Shown piece after piece: positions 52,895 through 60,556 of a stretch of 64,000 bases of DNA; position 1 is the first letter of the stretch, and every line of letters starts with the position of its first letter. Made by a program: the position numbers and the translations under genes. The stretch lies in the NCBI RefSeq assembly GCF_013177695.1, contig NZ_WOEY01000101.1:98844-162843 (forward strand), in the 5' to 3' direction. Origin of the DNA: Paraburkholderia solitsugae (GTDB taxonomy: Bacteria > Pseudomonadota > Gammaproteobacteria > Burkholderiales > Burkholderiaceae). The notes under the pieces are model-generated. The model worked only from the letters and a program-made list of their open reading frames with translations. It made no database searches and had not been told where the DNA came from.

Positions 52895-53312
52895 GACGTT
52901 TTCCCGAATCGGCGCTGGCCGCGGCCTCATCTGCCGCCAATGGACGCGGCGCGAACGCATCCCATGAAATCCGTGATTGCGTATGCGCGTTGGCAATGTA
53001 AGAAGTGGTCAAATCCTTCGAAGGTAGCTTAGAAGGATTACCTCTGAACCACTAGACGGCCAGGTTGGCGGGATCTCATTCAAAATCGTGAGGAATGAAT
53101 ACTCGGCCTGAACCCAATCTATTTTTTCGTCGGGGTAGTCCGGGCCGGAGGTAGTTCTTCGGCTGCGGCTGGGAAGCAGTTTAGAAACGCGCCTGGATCG
53201 TACGGAAACCGGTACGCGACTGCGTTCGGAATCGGACACGCGGTGTCTCGCTTCCCGCGCTACACGCTGTTGCGTTCCGCATGCAGCGGCTCGACATCTT
53301 ATGCGGCGCTCC
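52895..53312. other. Intergenic region, nothing recognised
   Basis: 418 bp between two leftward genes. No supported frame, no repeat or promoter that I could identify. Confidence 0.4.
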
Positions 53313-53918
53313 TTAGCGAAGTGCAGCCGCTACCGCCTCGTCGATCTGCAGCGCAAAGCGTGCTTCAACATCGGGCACCGTGTAGCCAAGTGTCAGTTCC
53401 AGATGCGCGTCGCCTAGCACCAACTGAACGAATGTCGCTGCCCGCAATGCAGCAGTCGATTCGTCAAATCGCCTTCGCAGAATTTTTGCGGCGAAGGCAC
53501 GCACAACCTTTGCACCATTTTCGTAAAACACCTGGCCGAGTTCCGGAAAACGCGCGGCCTCAGCAACGATGGCCCGGTAAAGCCCCAGACTATCCGGCGT
53601 AATAAGGCTTCGTGCCAGCACCCATCCCAACTCGTGCAATTCGACTTCGGGTGCGCCATCGGATTGCTCGCCCTGAGCTCTGGCAAGCAGCGCGCCCACC
53701 TGAGCGCACATCTCGCTCACCAGACCAACGAAGAGCGCCTCCTTCGACTTGAAGTGGCGGTAGACCGTCTGTTTGCCGACGCCGGCGGCCGAGGCGACAT
53801 CGTCCATCGTTGCCATACCGAAACTCCCGCGTAAGAAAACGGTTTTCGCGCCGTCGAGGATTGCAGACCGCTTGCGGCATTGCAGCGGGCTCAGGCCGGG
53901 GAGAGAAGAAGTGTCCAT
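53313..53918 (-). CDS. TetR-family regulator
   Basis: 201 residues. N-terminal HTH: RKRSAILDGAKTVFLRGSFGMATMDDVASAAGVGKQTVYRHFKSKEALF; the C-terminal TetR_C-like domain has GWVLARSLITPDSLGLYRAIVAEAARFPELGQVFYENGAKVVRAFAAKIL (AefR-like group). Divergent from an SDR-DoxX pair; the intergenic 128 bp hold three GTCTCGTTT half-sites over a good promoter, so autorepression and repression of the pair are likely. Confidence 0.9.
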   Translation of the reverse strand: MDTSSLPGLSPLQCRKRSAILDGAKTVFLRGSFGMATMDDVASAAGVGKQTVYRHFKSKEALFVGLVSEMCAQVGALLARAQGEQSDGAPEVELHELGWVLARSLITPDSLGLYRAIVAEAARFPELGQVFYENGAKVVRAFAAKILRRRFDESTAALRAATFVQLVLGDAHLELTLGYTVPDVEARFALQIDEAVAAALR

Positions 53919-53946
53919 GCGAGATAAATAACAGATCGTTGAGCAG

Positions 53947-54005
53947 TTGACAAGACTGGGCAGTCTCGTTTAGATTTGTCAAAACGAGACTGATTGGTCT
54001 CGTTT
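53947..54005 (+). promoter_or_regulatory. Promoter with three TetR half-sites
   Basis: TTGACA (53947-53952), 17-bp spacer, TTAGAT (53970-53975) facing right. Over and after the -10 lie GTCTCGTTT (53963-53971), AAACGAGAC (53982-53990) and GTCTCGTTT (53997-54005), which form two overlapping dyads. AAACGAGAC-tgattg-GTCTCGTTT is perfect. Such an arrangement would give tight repression. Confidence 0.75.
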
Positions 54006-54046
54006 GTATGGCTATTCAACGTCGCAGCCAATCATTGGAGAACGCT

Positions 54047-54970
54047 TTGAAACTGTTCATTACAGGCGGTACTGGCTTCATCGGGCAAGCGGTCGCGCGC
54101 AAGGCAATCAGCCTCGGCCATCAGGTGACGGCGCTGGTGCGCGAGGACAGCTCGGCGGCCGCCAGCGCGCTGGCACGTCTCGGTGTGACACTGCATTCCG
54201 GCGACCTGCGCGAGCCACAGTCTTTCGCTGCGACTGCCGGTGCCGCTGATGGTGTGGTGCACACCGCGTCGACCAACGATGCTTCCGTCGGTGCTGCAGA
54301 TGAGGCCGCGGCTGTAGCAATGCTGTCGCATTTGCATCCGGGCGTGGCGTTTGTCTATACGTCGGGCACCTGGGTCTACGGCAATACAGAGGGGGAGGCC
54401 GCGACTGAAGCATCGGCGCTGAACCCGACACCACTCATCGCCTGGCGGCCCGCAGTGGAGCAACAGGTGCTGGCGCTAGCAGCACGCCGCTCGATTGCCG
54501 CAGTGATCCTCAGGCCGGCGATGGTGCACGGCTACGGCGGCGGCGTCTTCGGCATGCTTGCCGGCATGGTCCGTCAGACCGGCAGTGTGAGGATCGTCGG
54601 CGATGGTCGCAACCACTGGCCTGCCGTTCACGTCGATGATCTCGCCACGGCTTATCTGAGCGCGGTGGAGCGGGCGGCAAGTGGGGACGGTCGAGTCGCG
54701 GGTCAGATCTTCAACGTGGTCGCGGAAGATGCCGTTGCCGTTGCCGAAATGGGTGAAGCGATTCGGGCCTCGGTCGGCGCCGATCGCGTCGAACCCTGGC
54801 CGCTCGACGATGCTCGCAAATCGCTTGGACCGTTCGCTGACGCACTGGCGCTCGACCAGACAGTAAGCGGCCAGTATGCCCGGCGAGTTCTTGCGTGGAA
54901 GCCCCATGGCCCCGGCCTGATTGCGGACCTCTCCGTACAAAAGCACTTTCAGCAAATCAACGGAGCATGA
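54047..54970 (+). CDS. NAD(P)-dependent epimerase/SDR (atypical extended SDR)
   Basis: 307 residues from TTG 54047: TTGGAG lies 6 bases upstream and the protein then begins MKLFITGGTGFIGQAVARKAISLGHQVTALVRE, as family members do. An ATG at 54008 overlaps the repressor site. GxxGxxG motif intact; ATTGSGTWVYG and PTPLIAWRPAVEQQVLALAARRSIAAVILRPAMVHGYGGG follow. The YxxxK catalytic pair is not obvious, as in many NmrA/atypical SDRs. Overlaps the next gene by 4 bp region; TetR controlled. Confidence 0.87.
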   Translation: MKLFITGGTGFIGQAVARKAISLGHQVTALVREDSSAAASALARLGVTLHSGDLREPQSFAATAGAADGVVHTASTNDASVGAADEAAAVAMLSHLHPGVAFVYTSGTWVYGNTEGEAATEASALNPTPLIAWRPAVEQQVLALAARRSIAAVILRPAMVHGYGGGVFGMLAGMVRQTGSVRIVGDGRNHWPAVHVDDLATAYLSAVERAASGDGRVAGQIFNVVAEDAVAVAEMGEAIRASVGADRVEPWPLDDARKSLGPFADALALDQTVSGQYARRVLAWKPHGPGLIADLSVQKHFQQINGA

Positions 54971-54972
54971 CT

Positions 54973-55317
54973 ATGGCGTGGAACAGTGCATCTTTCGAGT
55001 CGATTCTCGCGATGGTCGTAGCGGTTCTGTTCGCGGTTGCTGGGGTGGTCAATCTCACAGGACTCGGAGCGGTGAAGCGCGACTTCGCGCGCTGGGGTTA
55101 CCCGGCATGGTTTCGTTTGCTCTGTGGCGCTCTTGAGCTGTTGTCTGCGGCACTTCTTTTCGGACAACAAACCAGAGTTTTTGGCCTAACGCTGGCCGGT
55201 GCGATCATGGTCGCCGCGCTCTTCACGTTGCTACGAAATCGGGAGCCGTTAGGGCATCTCGCCCCGGCGCTGATCTTCTCGGCTCTCGTTGTGGTTACTG
55301 TGGCGCTCCGCGCTTGA
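54973..55317 (+). CDS. DoxX-like membrane protein
   Basis: 114 residues from ATG 54973 (GGAG 7 bases upstream; ATG 54967 overlaps the preceding stop). Four hydrophobic helices: ILAMVVAVLFAVAGVVNL, WFRLLCGALELLSAALLFG, VFGLTLAGAIMVAALFTLL and HLAPALIFSALVVVTVAL. DoxX/DUF4260-like pattern with the GxxxL and R-x-G segments. Co-transcribed with the SDR under TetR control; such pairs are widespread in Burkholderia redox-stress loci. Exact function unknown. Confidence 0.8.
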   Translation: MAWNSASFESILAMVVAVLFAVAGVVNLTGLGAVKRDFARWGYPAWFRLLCGALELLSAALLFGQQTRVFGLTLAGAIMVAALFTLLRNREPLGHLAPALIFSALVVVTVALRA

Positions 55318-55539
55318 GGCTTGCTCGCCACCAGGCGAGTGAGCCCGGGTCGCTAACAGGCCGCGCAGGCAATCCGTGCTGCAGGTACTTGAAATACGCA
55401 CATGGATAGCGGCATTGGAGCAACTCCAATTCGATCACGTGCGTCACGTGTCTGCCTTTTGTAGCGACGGCTGGGCGCTTCGGGTCGCCTGCCGCAGATC
55501 ACCGCTTTACGTGCCACGGGAAAGGGCCCTCATGGGCGG
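55318..55539. other. Intergenic region with a hairpin after the DoxX-like gene
   Basis: CTCGCC-acca-GGCGAG at 55324-55339 extended by GCT/AGC arms: a likely 3'-end structure. Otherwise nothing recognised. Confidence 0.45.
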
Positions 55540-56100
55540 CTATGAAGGTCTATCTAACGCCGCAAGGACGATATTGCGCGCGTGGAGCAGGACGGATTTC
55601 TGCTCGTCGGGGGAAACCTCTACGAACCCGAGTCCTCGGAGCAGAAAGATACCTTCAACAGCGAGCAGTGCGTGACGGACTTCAGCAACCTCGCCATATT
55701 CCGATCGAAGCGGATCGAGCAGAGCGCGGTAATGGCGTCGCACCGGCTCCAGCATGTCAGGGGCGTGCACCAAGGCGGTTACGAGAAAAGCCGCCTTTTG
55801 GGTCGTGGCGTCGTCCTCGTCCAGTGCTTCCTCGATATACGCGAGGACCAATTCGACCGGCCCAGTCGGTCCACTGCCCAGTCGCCGACGTACTGCCTCC
55901 TGAAAACGGGCTACTTCTCGTTCTAGCGCCGCGTGTATCAATGCATCCTTAGTTGCAAAGCTATAGACGAGACCGCCCTTGCTGATTCCCGCGCGCTCGG
56001 CGACGGCATCGAGCGTGAAATTTCGGCCACCAGATTCGAGGATTACGGCCTCGGCAGCATCTAAAACCCTGTCTTTGTCGATTTCCTTTTTTCGCGTCAC
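55540..56100 (-). CDS. TetR-family regulator
   Basis: 186 residues. HTH: DKDRVLDAAEAVILESGGRNFTLDAVAERAGISKGGLVYSFATKDALI; the C-terminal domain (RRHYRALLDPLRSEYGEVAEVRHALLAVEGIFLLRGLGF) is of the TetR_C_37-like type with a conserved LAxxG-x-FLLR. Divergent from a VOC gene over an intergenic carrying a large double palindrome, most probably its own operator. Confidence 0.9.
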   Translation of the reverse strand: MTRKKEIDKDRVLDAAEAVILESGGRNFTLDAVAERAGISKGGLVYSFATKDALIHAALEREVARFQEAVRRRLGSGPTGPVELVLAYIEEALDEDDATTQKAAFLVTALVHAPDMLEPVRRHYRALLDPLRSEYGEVAEVRHALLAVEGIFLLRGLGFVEVSPDEQKSVLLHARNIVLAALDRPS

Positions 56101-56116
56101 AACTACCCCTTGCTTT

Positions 56117-56159
56117 TCTGACTGGCCAGTCGGATAATATTTCCGACTGGCCAGTCAGA
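56117..56159. promoter_or_regulatory. Double-palindrome TetR operator
   Basis: TCTGACTGGCCAGTCGGA and TCCGACTGGCCAGTCAGA, exact reverse complements, separated by TAATATT. Each half contains its own palindrome ACTGGCCAGT, 25 bp apart centre to centre. The AT-rich spacer resembles a -10 box. Divergent regulation of the TetR gene and the VOC gene is indicated. Confidence 0.8.
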
Positions 56160-56218
56160 TTAGCGCAGCGATGCTCGCGGCGCAAGATTGTTTCTCAGCT
56201 GACTCCTTGGGGTACGTT

Positions 56219-56665
56219 ATGAACGAGCATGAAAAGGAAGATCTATTGCCTGCCGTGACCCTTGGTCACTTTGTTATGAAAGTGCAAGATGTCGAGGCGA
56301 GCTATCGCTTTTATATTGGTTTAGGTCTGCGCGCATTCGGCGCCTTTCCGGGAATGGCGGTCGTCGAAATGCGTGGTGGCACGCATTTGCTGCTGTTCCA
56401 AAAGGGTGATGATCAGGCTGGCGCTTTGCGGAACAGTCAGAATGGCCAGAGGCCTGATTTCAGCAGCGAAAAAATAGACCTGATGATCGCGGGGCGTACA
56501 AAAGCGGATCTGGAATCCTACAGGGTCGGCCTGATCGGTAAAGGATATTCACCGTCAGCTATCGCGGATGGCGAGCTATACGGCCACCACTATTTCTCGA
56601 TGCAGGATCCCGATGGCAATGGCATCAGTTTCTATACTAGCCACTGCAGCGATAAGCCCGTTTGA
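56219..56665 (+). CDS. VOC-family protein controlled by TetR
   Basis: 148 residues from ATG 56219 (TTGGGG upstream). HFVMKVQDVEASYRFYIGLGLRAFGAFPGMAVVEMRGGTHLLLFQKG forms module 1, and HHYFSMQDPDGNGISFYTSHC module 2 (DPDGNxIxFYT ending of glyoxalase/bleomycin-resistance-like proteins). Candidate metal ligands: His of GHFVM and His/Glu of the second half. Presumed detoxifying or binding protein whose inducer releases the divergent TetR. Confidence 0.86.
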   Translation: MNEHEKEDLLPAVTLGHFVMKVQDVEASYRFYIGLGLRAFGAFPGMAVVEMRGGTHLLLFQKGDDQAGALRNSQNGQRPDFSSEKIDLMIAGRTKADLESYRVGLIGKGYSPSAIADGELYGHHYFSMQDPDGNGISFYTSHCSDKPV

Positions 56666-56794
56666 TATTACAGCTGGTTAGTCGCGCAGCATCCGCCCAT
56701 TTCGCTTTATTTCTCTTCACCTGGCTCGCTCTCGCCGAAGCGCGTCACCGCGATGGCACGCTTGCTTTACAGCTTTGGTAGGACCACTTTTCGC

Positions 56795-57383
56795 CTAACC
56801 TTCCGTTCGCTCCAGCCAGTTTCGAACGAAGTCGATATGCGTCTGCATCGCGGTGCGGGCTTCTTCAGGACGGCGCGCGCAAATCGCCTCGCACACCGTG
56901 CGATGCTGCAGCAGGAGTAGTTCGGACGAGTCTTCGCCGTACTCGCGCATGCCGGTGCCGCTGATCGTGATGTGTTCGCGCAGCATGGCAATCACGCTGA
57001 CATGCAAATGGAGGAACATTGCATTGTGCGATGCCTGAGCGATGGCATCGTGAAGCTGAGCATCCGCTTCTGCTTCAGCGACCTTGTCATCGACGCGGTG
57101 ACAGCGCTCAAGTTCGCGCATGAGCGCACGGATTCTCTTCCGATCGTCCGCATTGGAGCGCAGAGCGGCGAAGTATGCGGTGGCGCCTTCCAGCACGCGA
57201 CGAAATTCGACGATATCGCTGCGCAACGCCGGATGGTCGGCGACCAGTTGCCCCATGGCGAAGCGATTCCAGCGCGCAACTGGTCCGTGACGAACACGCC
57301 CGCGCCGCGCCGGCTCGTTACGAGGCCACGCGCGGCCAGTCGCTGAATTGCCTCGCGGACGGTGTTGCGTGCCAGCTCATGCT
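56795..57383 (-). pseudogene. GntR/FadR-family regulator, truncated and frameshifted
   Basis: The FCD effector domain is intact in one frame (56795-57256: ADHPALRSDIVEFRRVLEGATAYFAALRSNADD ... HIDFVRNWLERTEG). The winged-helix part (ELARNTVREAIQRLAARGLVTSRRGAGVFVTDQLRAGIASPWG) is in another frame. Relatives read SPWxQLVADHP continuously; here GGGG instead of GGGGG near 57254 shifts the frame. The first 40 or so residues are missing where a TrfA scrap begins. Thus doubly damaged. Confidence 0.75.
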
Positions 57384-57641
57384 GTTGATCTGCGCAAGCG
57401 TCAGCAGATCGCGGCCCGTGTCGATATGGCTAAGTGGTTGCAGTCGTATGCGGCGAGCCACGAACGGGGAGTTCACCACATCAGCATCGCGAAGCTCAAA
57501 GAATGGTGCGGCTACGCATCACCCATGCGCAAATTCCGTGAAGCTTTGGGCGAAGCACTCGATGAACTGCAGCGCGTCGGCATTCTGGAGAGCGTTGAGT
57601 TTGTCAAGGAAGATCCGATGGTCAAATGGGTGCGAAGTTAA
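57370..57641 (+). pseudogene. C-terminal remnant of a TrfA-like plasmid replication initiator
   Basis: VDLRKRQQIAARVDMAKWLQSYAASHERGVHHISIAKLKEWCGYASPMRKFREALGEALDELQRVGILESVEFVKEDPMVKWVRS ends at TAA 57641. This is the last 80 or so residues of TrfA-type initiators (the RxRQQIARRxDMAKWLQxY signature and the following winged helix). The N-terminal two thirds are missing, replaced by the antisense of a GntR gene. No start signal. Iteron-like repeats follow. Confidence 0.7.
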
Positions 57642-57731
57642 TTTCACGTCATGACGGGTTAAATATACGTGCATAGTTTTTGTATGCGCAGCAGCCTTTT
57701 ATGGCGTGGCTTTCAGGGAGAGGCGGAATCG

Positions 57732-57794
57732 TATGACGTGAAGCCGGCATGCTATGACGTGAATACAGAATGCCATGCCGTGATACATGAATAT
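57732..57794. repeat. Iteron-like 21-bp repeats downstream of the TrfA remnant
   Basis: TATGACGTGAA occurs at 57732 and 57753, with a weaker CATGCCGTGAT at 57774: three units at an exact 21-bp period. An inverted copy of the core, TTCACGTCAT, lies at 57643-57652. Iterons bound by TrfA-like initiators have just such spacing, so this may be a relic oriV; alternatively it is an operator array of the downstream acetoin operon. Confidence 0.5.
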
Positions 57795-57949
57795 CCAATA
57801 CCGCATGTCAGATTTACGGTCCACGATGGAACCCATCAGAAGGCAGTTCAATATCGCCGGCCTGCCGAAATTGTTCCACCCTGACGCTCGAGCAGGCCAT
57901 TGACGATGTGGGTGGCTTCCGCACAAGTGTCACAACTTGGAGAAAGAAG

Positions 57950-58780
57950 ATGGCAACTTTTTCCGCTACCGTCCCAGCGTCGCTCAAGCGCGCGCTGGAT
58001 GACGAACGCCAGAGAACAAAAAGAACCTATTCGTCGATCGTCACGGCCGCGTTATCGCAGTACTTGGGCGTACCCGTACACACGCTGTTCCAGGTTTCAG
58101 TCTCTGGAGCCCTGGTGGCGGGAGTATTCGACGGAGAGGTAAGCGTTGAGTCGATTCTCGAACACGGGGATTTTGGGCTCGGCACTTTTGCTCACCTGGA
58201 TGGGGAAATGGTTGTACTCGATGGGCACGCATACCAGGTGCAGGGCAGTGGTCGCGTTTCCGAGGCCGCCATGGATGCAGGTGCACCCTTCGCTGTGGTA
58301 ACCCGCCTTGCGCCGCAAATCGATGAAGAATCAGTTCCGGTCTCCAGCTTCAAGGAACTGGAGTCCTGCTGCGATGGCTACCGCAAGTCGGGCAACATCT
58401 TCTATGCCATTCGCCTGGACGGACACTTCCAACACGTTCGCACCCGCGCCGTCAATCCGCCTCAACCAGGCACGCGTCTGGTCGATGCGGCGAAAGACCA
58501 AAGCGAATTTCATTTCGATTCGATCGAGGGAACGCTAGTTGGCCTGTGGTCGCCCGGTTTCTCAAGCGCTTTCAGTGTTGCCGGTTATCACTTTCATTTT
58601 CTCTCCAAGGATCGTAAGCACGGCGGACATCTGCTGGATGTCTGCGCAGGACCGCTGCGCCTTCGAGTCGAGGCTCTTACGAATTTCCATTTGGCACTTC
58701 CCGAATCGGAAGCCTTCCTTAAAGCCGACCTCAGCAAGAACACTGCCGAGGAGCTCGCCTACGCCGAACAAGCCCACTGA
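57950..58780 (+). CDS. alsD: Acetolactate decarboxylase with N-terminal ribbon-helix-helix-like domain
   Basis: 276 residues; GGAGAAAGAAG before ATG 57950. Residues 1-40 (FSATVPASLKRALDDERQRTKRTYSSIVTAALSQYLG) have the strand-helix-helix spacing of CopG/Arc-type ribbon-helix-helix DNA-binding domains. From about residue 45 the enzyme follows: HTLFQVSVSGALVAGVFDGEVSVESILEHGDFGLGTFAHLDGEMVVLDGHAYQV. Catalytic/zinc residues of the family are present (FHFDSIEGTLVGLWSPGF, VAGYHFHFLSKDRKHGGHLLD with zinc histidines, and the Glu of EGTLVG). It decarboxylates alpha-acetolactate to acetoin. Followed 12 bp later by alsS. Confidence 0.88.
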   Translation: MATFSATVPASLKRALDDERQRTKRTYSSIVTAALSQYLGVPVHTLFQVSVSGALVAGVFDGEVSVESILEHGDFGLGTFAHLDGEMVVLDGHAYQVQGSGRVSEAAMDAGAPFAVVTRLAPQIDEESVPVSSFKELESCCDGYRKSGNIFYAIRLDGHFQHVRTRAVNPPQPGTRLVDAAKDQSEFHFDSIEGTLVGLWSPGFSSAFSVAGYHFHFLSKDRKHGGHLLDVCAGPLRLRVEALTNFHLALPESEAFLKADLSKNTAEELAYAEQAH

Positions 58781-58792
58781 GGAGTGGATACG

Positions 58793-60469
58793 ATGAACGG
58801 GACCATTAAAAATGCGCAGCAAATAGGTGCTGAACTGGTGGTTAGCGCCTTGGAAGCACAAGGCGTTACCCACGTATTCGGTGTACCGGGTGCAAAGATC
58901 GATGCGGTTTTTAACGCACTGGTCGACTCCAGGATCGAGACGGTCGTTTGCCGACACGAGCAGAACGCGGCTTTTATCGCCGGTGGTATTGGGCGTATGA
59001 CAGGCAAAGCCGGCGTTGCCATTGGCACTTCCGGTCCAGGCGCCTCCAACCTTGTTACAGGCCTGGCGACAGCCAACTCCGAAGGAGATCCTGTGGTTGC
59101 CCTGGGTGGCGCTGTGGCCACCGGTGAGGCACTCAAGCAGATTCACCAGACCATGGACGCCGTTTCCATACTGAAGCCAGTGACGAAGTTCAGCGCAACG
59201 GTCGGCGCGCCAGAGCAAGTGAACGAAGTCATGGCCAACGCCTTCAGGGTTGCAGAAGCCAGTCGTCCTGGTGCGGCTTACGTTAACTTGCCCAAAGATG
59301 TCATGACCCATGCATGCGCACATACGCCCCTGCCGTTCCCGGCATTTGCGGGTCTGGGTTTGGCCGACAGTGCGGCAATCAAAGAAGCTGCACGGCTGAT
59401 TAACGCGGCGTCAACGCCCGTGGTATTGCTGGGCATGTTGGCCAGCAAGCCCACGAATAGTGCAGCTTTGCAGGCGTTCATCGGCAAAGGCAATCTTGCC
59501 GCGGTCGGAACCTTCCAGGCGGCCGGTGCTGTTGGAGCGATGCAGTTCAGCAACTTTGGTGGCAGGGTCGGTCAACTCGCCAATCAGCCAGCGGATCGAT
59601 TGCTCGAATCCGCCGACTTGGTCATCACGGTTGGCTACGATCCCGTCGAGTACTGGCCGCAGCTATGGAATAAGGATAAAGACCGAAAGATCGTTCATAT
59701 CGATGTGCTTCCCGCCGACCTTGACAATTGTTATCGCCCCTATGCCGAGTTGACCGGCGACATTGCGCAGACTTTGCAAGCGCTGACGTCGCTCATTGAT
59801 CGCGCCAGGAAGTCGGCGATCTCATCCAGCATTCTCGAGCTGATTCAGGGCGAACGCCTGCTTCTCGCCAAGCAGGCTGCCGCCCGTAACGGCACGCCTG
59901 TTCATCCCCTTCGGCTCGTTCACGAGTTGCAGCAGTTCGTTGGCGACGACATCACGGTTTGCCTGGATATGGGCTCTTTCCATCTGTGGATCGCACGCCA
60001 CCTGTATAGCTTCAAGCCACGACAGGTGCTGATAACGAACGGCCAACAAACATTAGGCGTGGCACTTCCATGGGCGATTGCCGCTTCGATCGTCCGACCC
60101 CACGAGAAGGTTCTCTCGATCTCAGGCGATGGTGGGTTCCTCTACTCCGCGATGGAATTGGAGACGGCTGTTCGGCTCAAGACGAACATCGTGCACATGA
60201 TTTGGATCGATGGATCCTACGACATGGTGGCGACGCAGGAGAAGCTGAAGTACGGAAGGTCGTCGGGAACCGACCTGGGTCCTGTGGATTACCTCAAATA
60301 CGCGGAAGCCTTCGGAGCCAAGGGCCTCATGATCAACAAGCCGGACGAGATCGCCTCTGTCATGACGAAGGCTTTCGATACGCCCGGTCCTGTGATCGTC
60401 GGTGTTCACGTGGATTACCGCGACAACCACCAGCTGTTTGAGATGCTGCACGAAGACAGCATCCACTAA
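58793..60469 (+). CDS. alsS: Catabolic acetolactate synthase
   Basis: 558 residues from ATG 58793 with GGAG 8 bases upstream. Thiamine-diphosphate enzyme that condenses two pyruvates to alpha-acetolactate with CO2 release. N-terminal Glu in VVCRHEQNAAFIAGG, mid-domain, and the ThDP/Mg motif GDGGFLYSAMELETAVRLKTNIVHMIWIDGSYDM in the C-terminal third. Length and features fit the FAD-independent catabolic AlsS rather than IlvB. Operon with alsD upstream: together they turn pyruvate into acetoin, a pH-neutral overflow route. Confidence 0.93.
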   Translation: MNGTIKNAQQIGAELVVSALEAQGVTHVFGVPGAKIDAVFNALVDSRIETVVCRHEQNAAFIAGGIGRMTGKAGVAIGTSGPGASNLVTGLATANSEGDPVVALGGAVATGEALKQIHQTMDAVSILKPVTKFSATVGAPEQVNEVMANAFRVAEASRPGAAYVNLPKDVMTHACAHTPLPFPAFAGLGLADSAAIKEAARLINAASTPVVLLGMLASKPTNSAALQAFIGKGNLAAVGTFQAAGAVGAMQFSNFGGRVGQLANQPADRLLESADLVITVGYDPVEYWPQLWNKDKDRKIVHIDVLPADLDNCYRPYAELTGDIAQTLQALTSLIDRARKSAISSSILELIQGERLLLAKQAAARNGTPVHPLRLVHELQQFVGDDITVCLDMGSFHLWIARHLYSFKPRQVLITNGQQTLGVALPWAIAASIVRPHEKVLSISGDGGFLYSAMELETAVRLKTNIVHMIWIDGSYDMVATQEKLKYGRSSGTDLGPVDYLKYAEAFGAKGLMINKPDEIASVMTKAFDTPGPVIVGVHVDYRDNHQLFEMLHEDSIH

Positions 60470-60556
60470 AGATCGCTGTGTAGATGCCATTCACGACAAC
60501 CCATTCAGCAACTCGTCTTGGTTGCGCAAACTAATCTCTGTCGCTAGGGGACCGGT

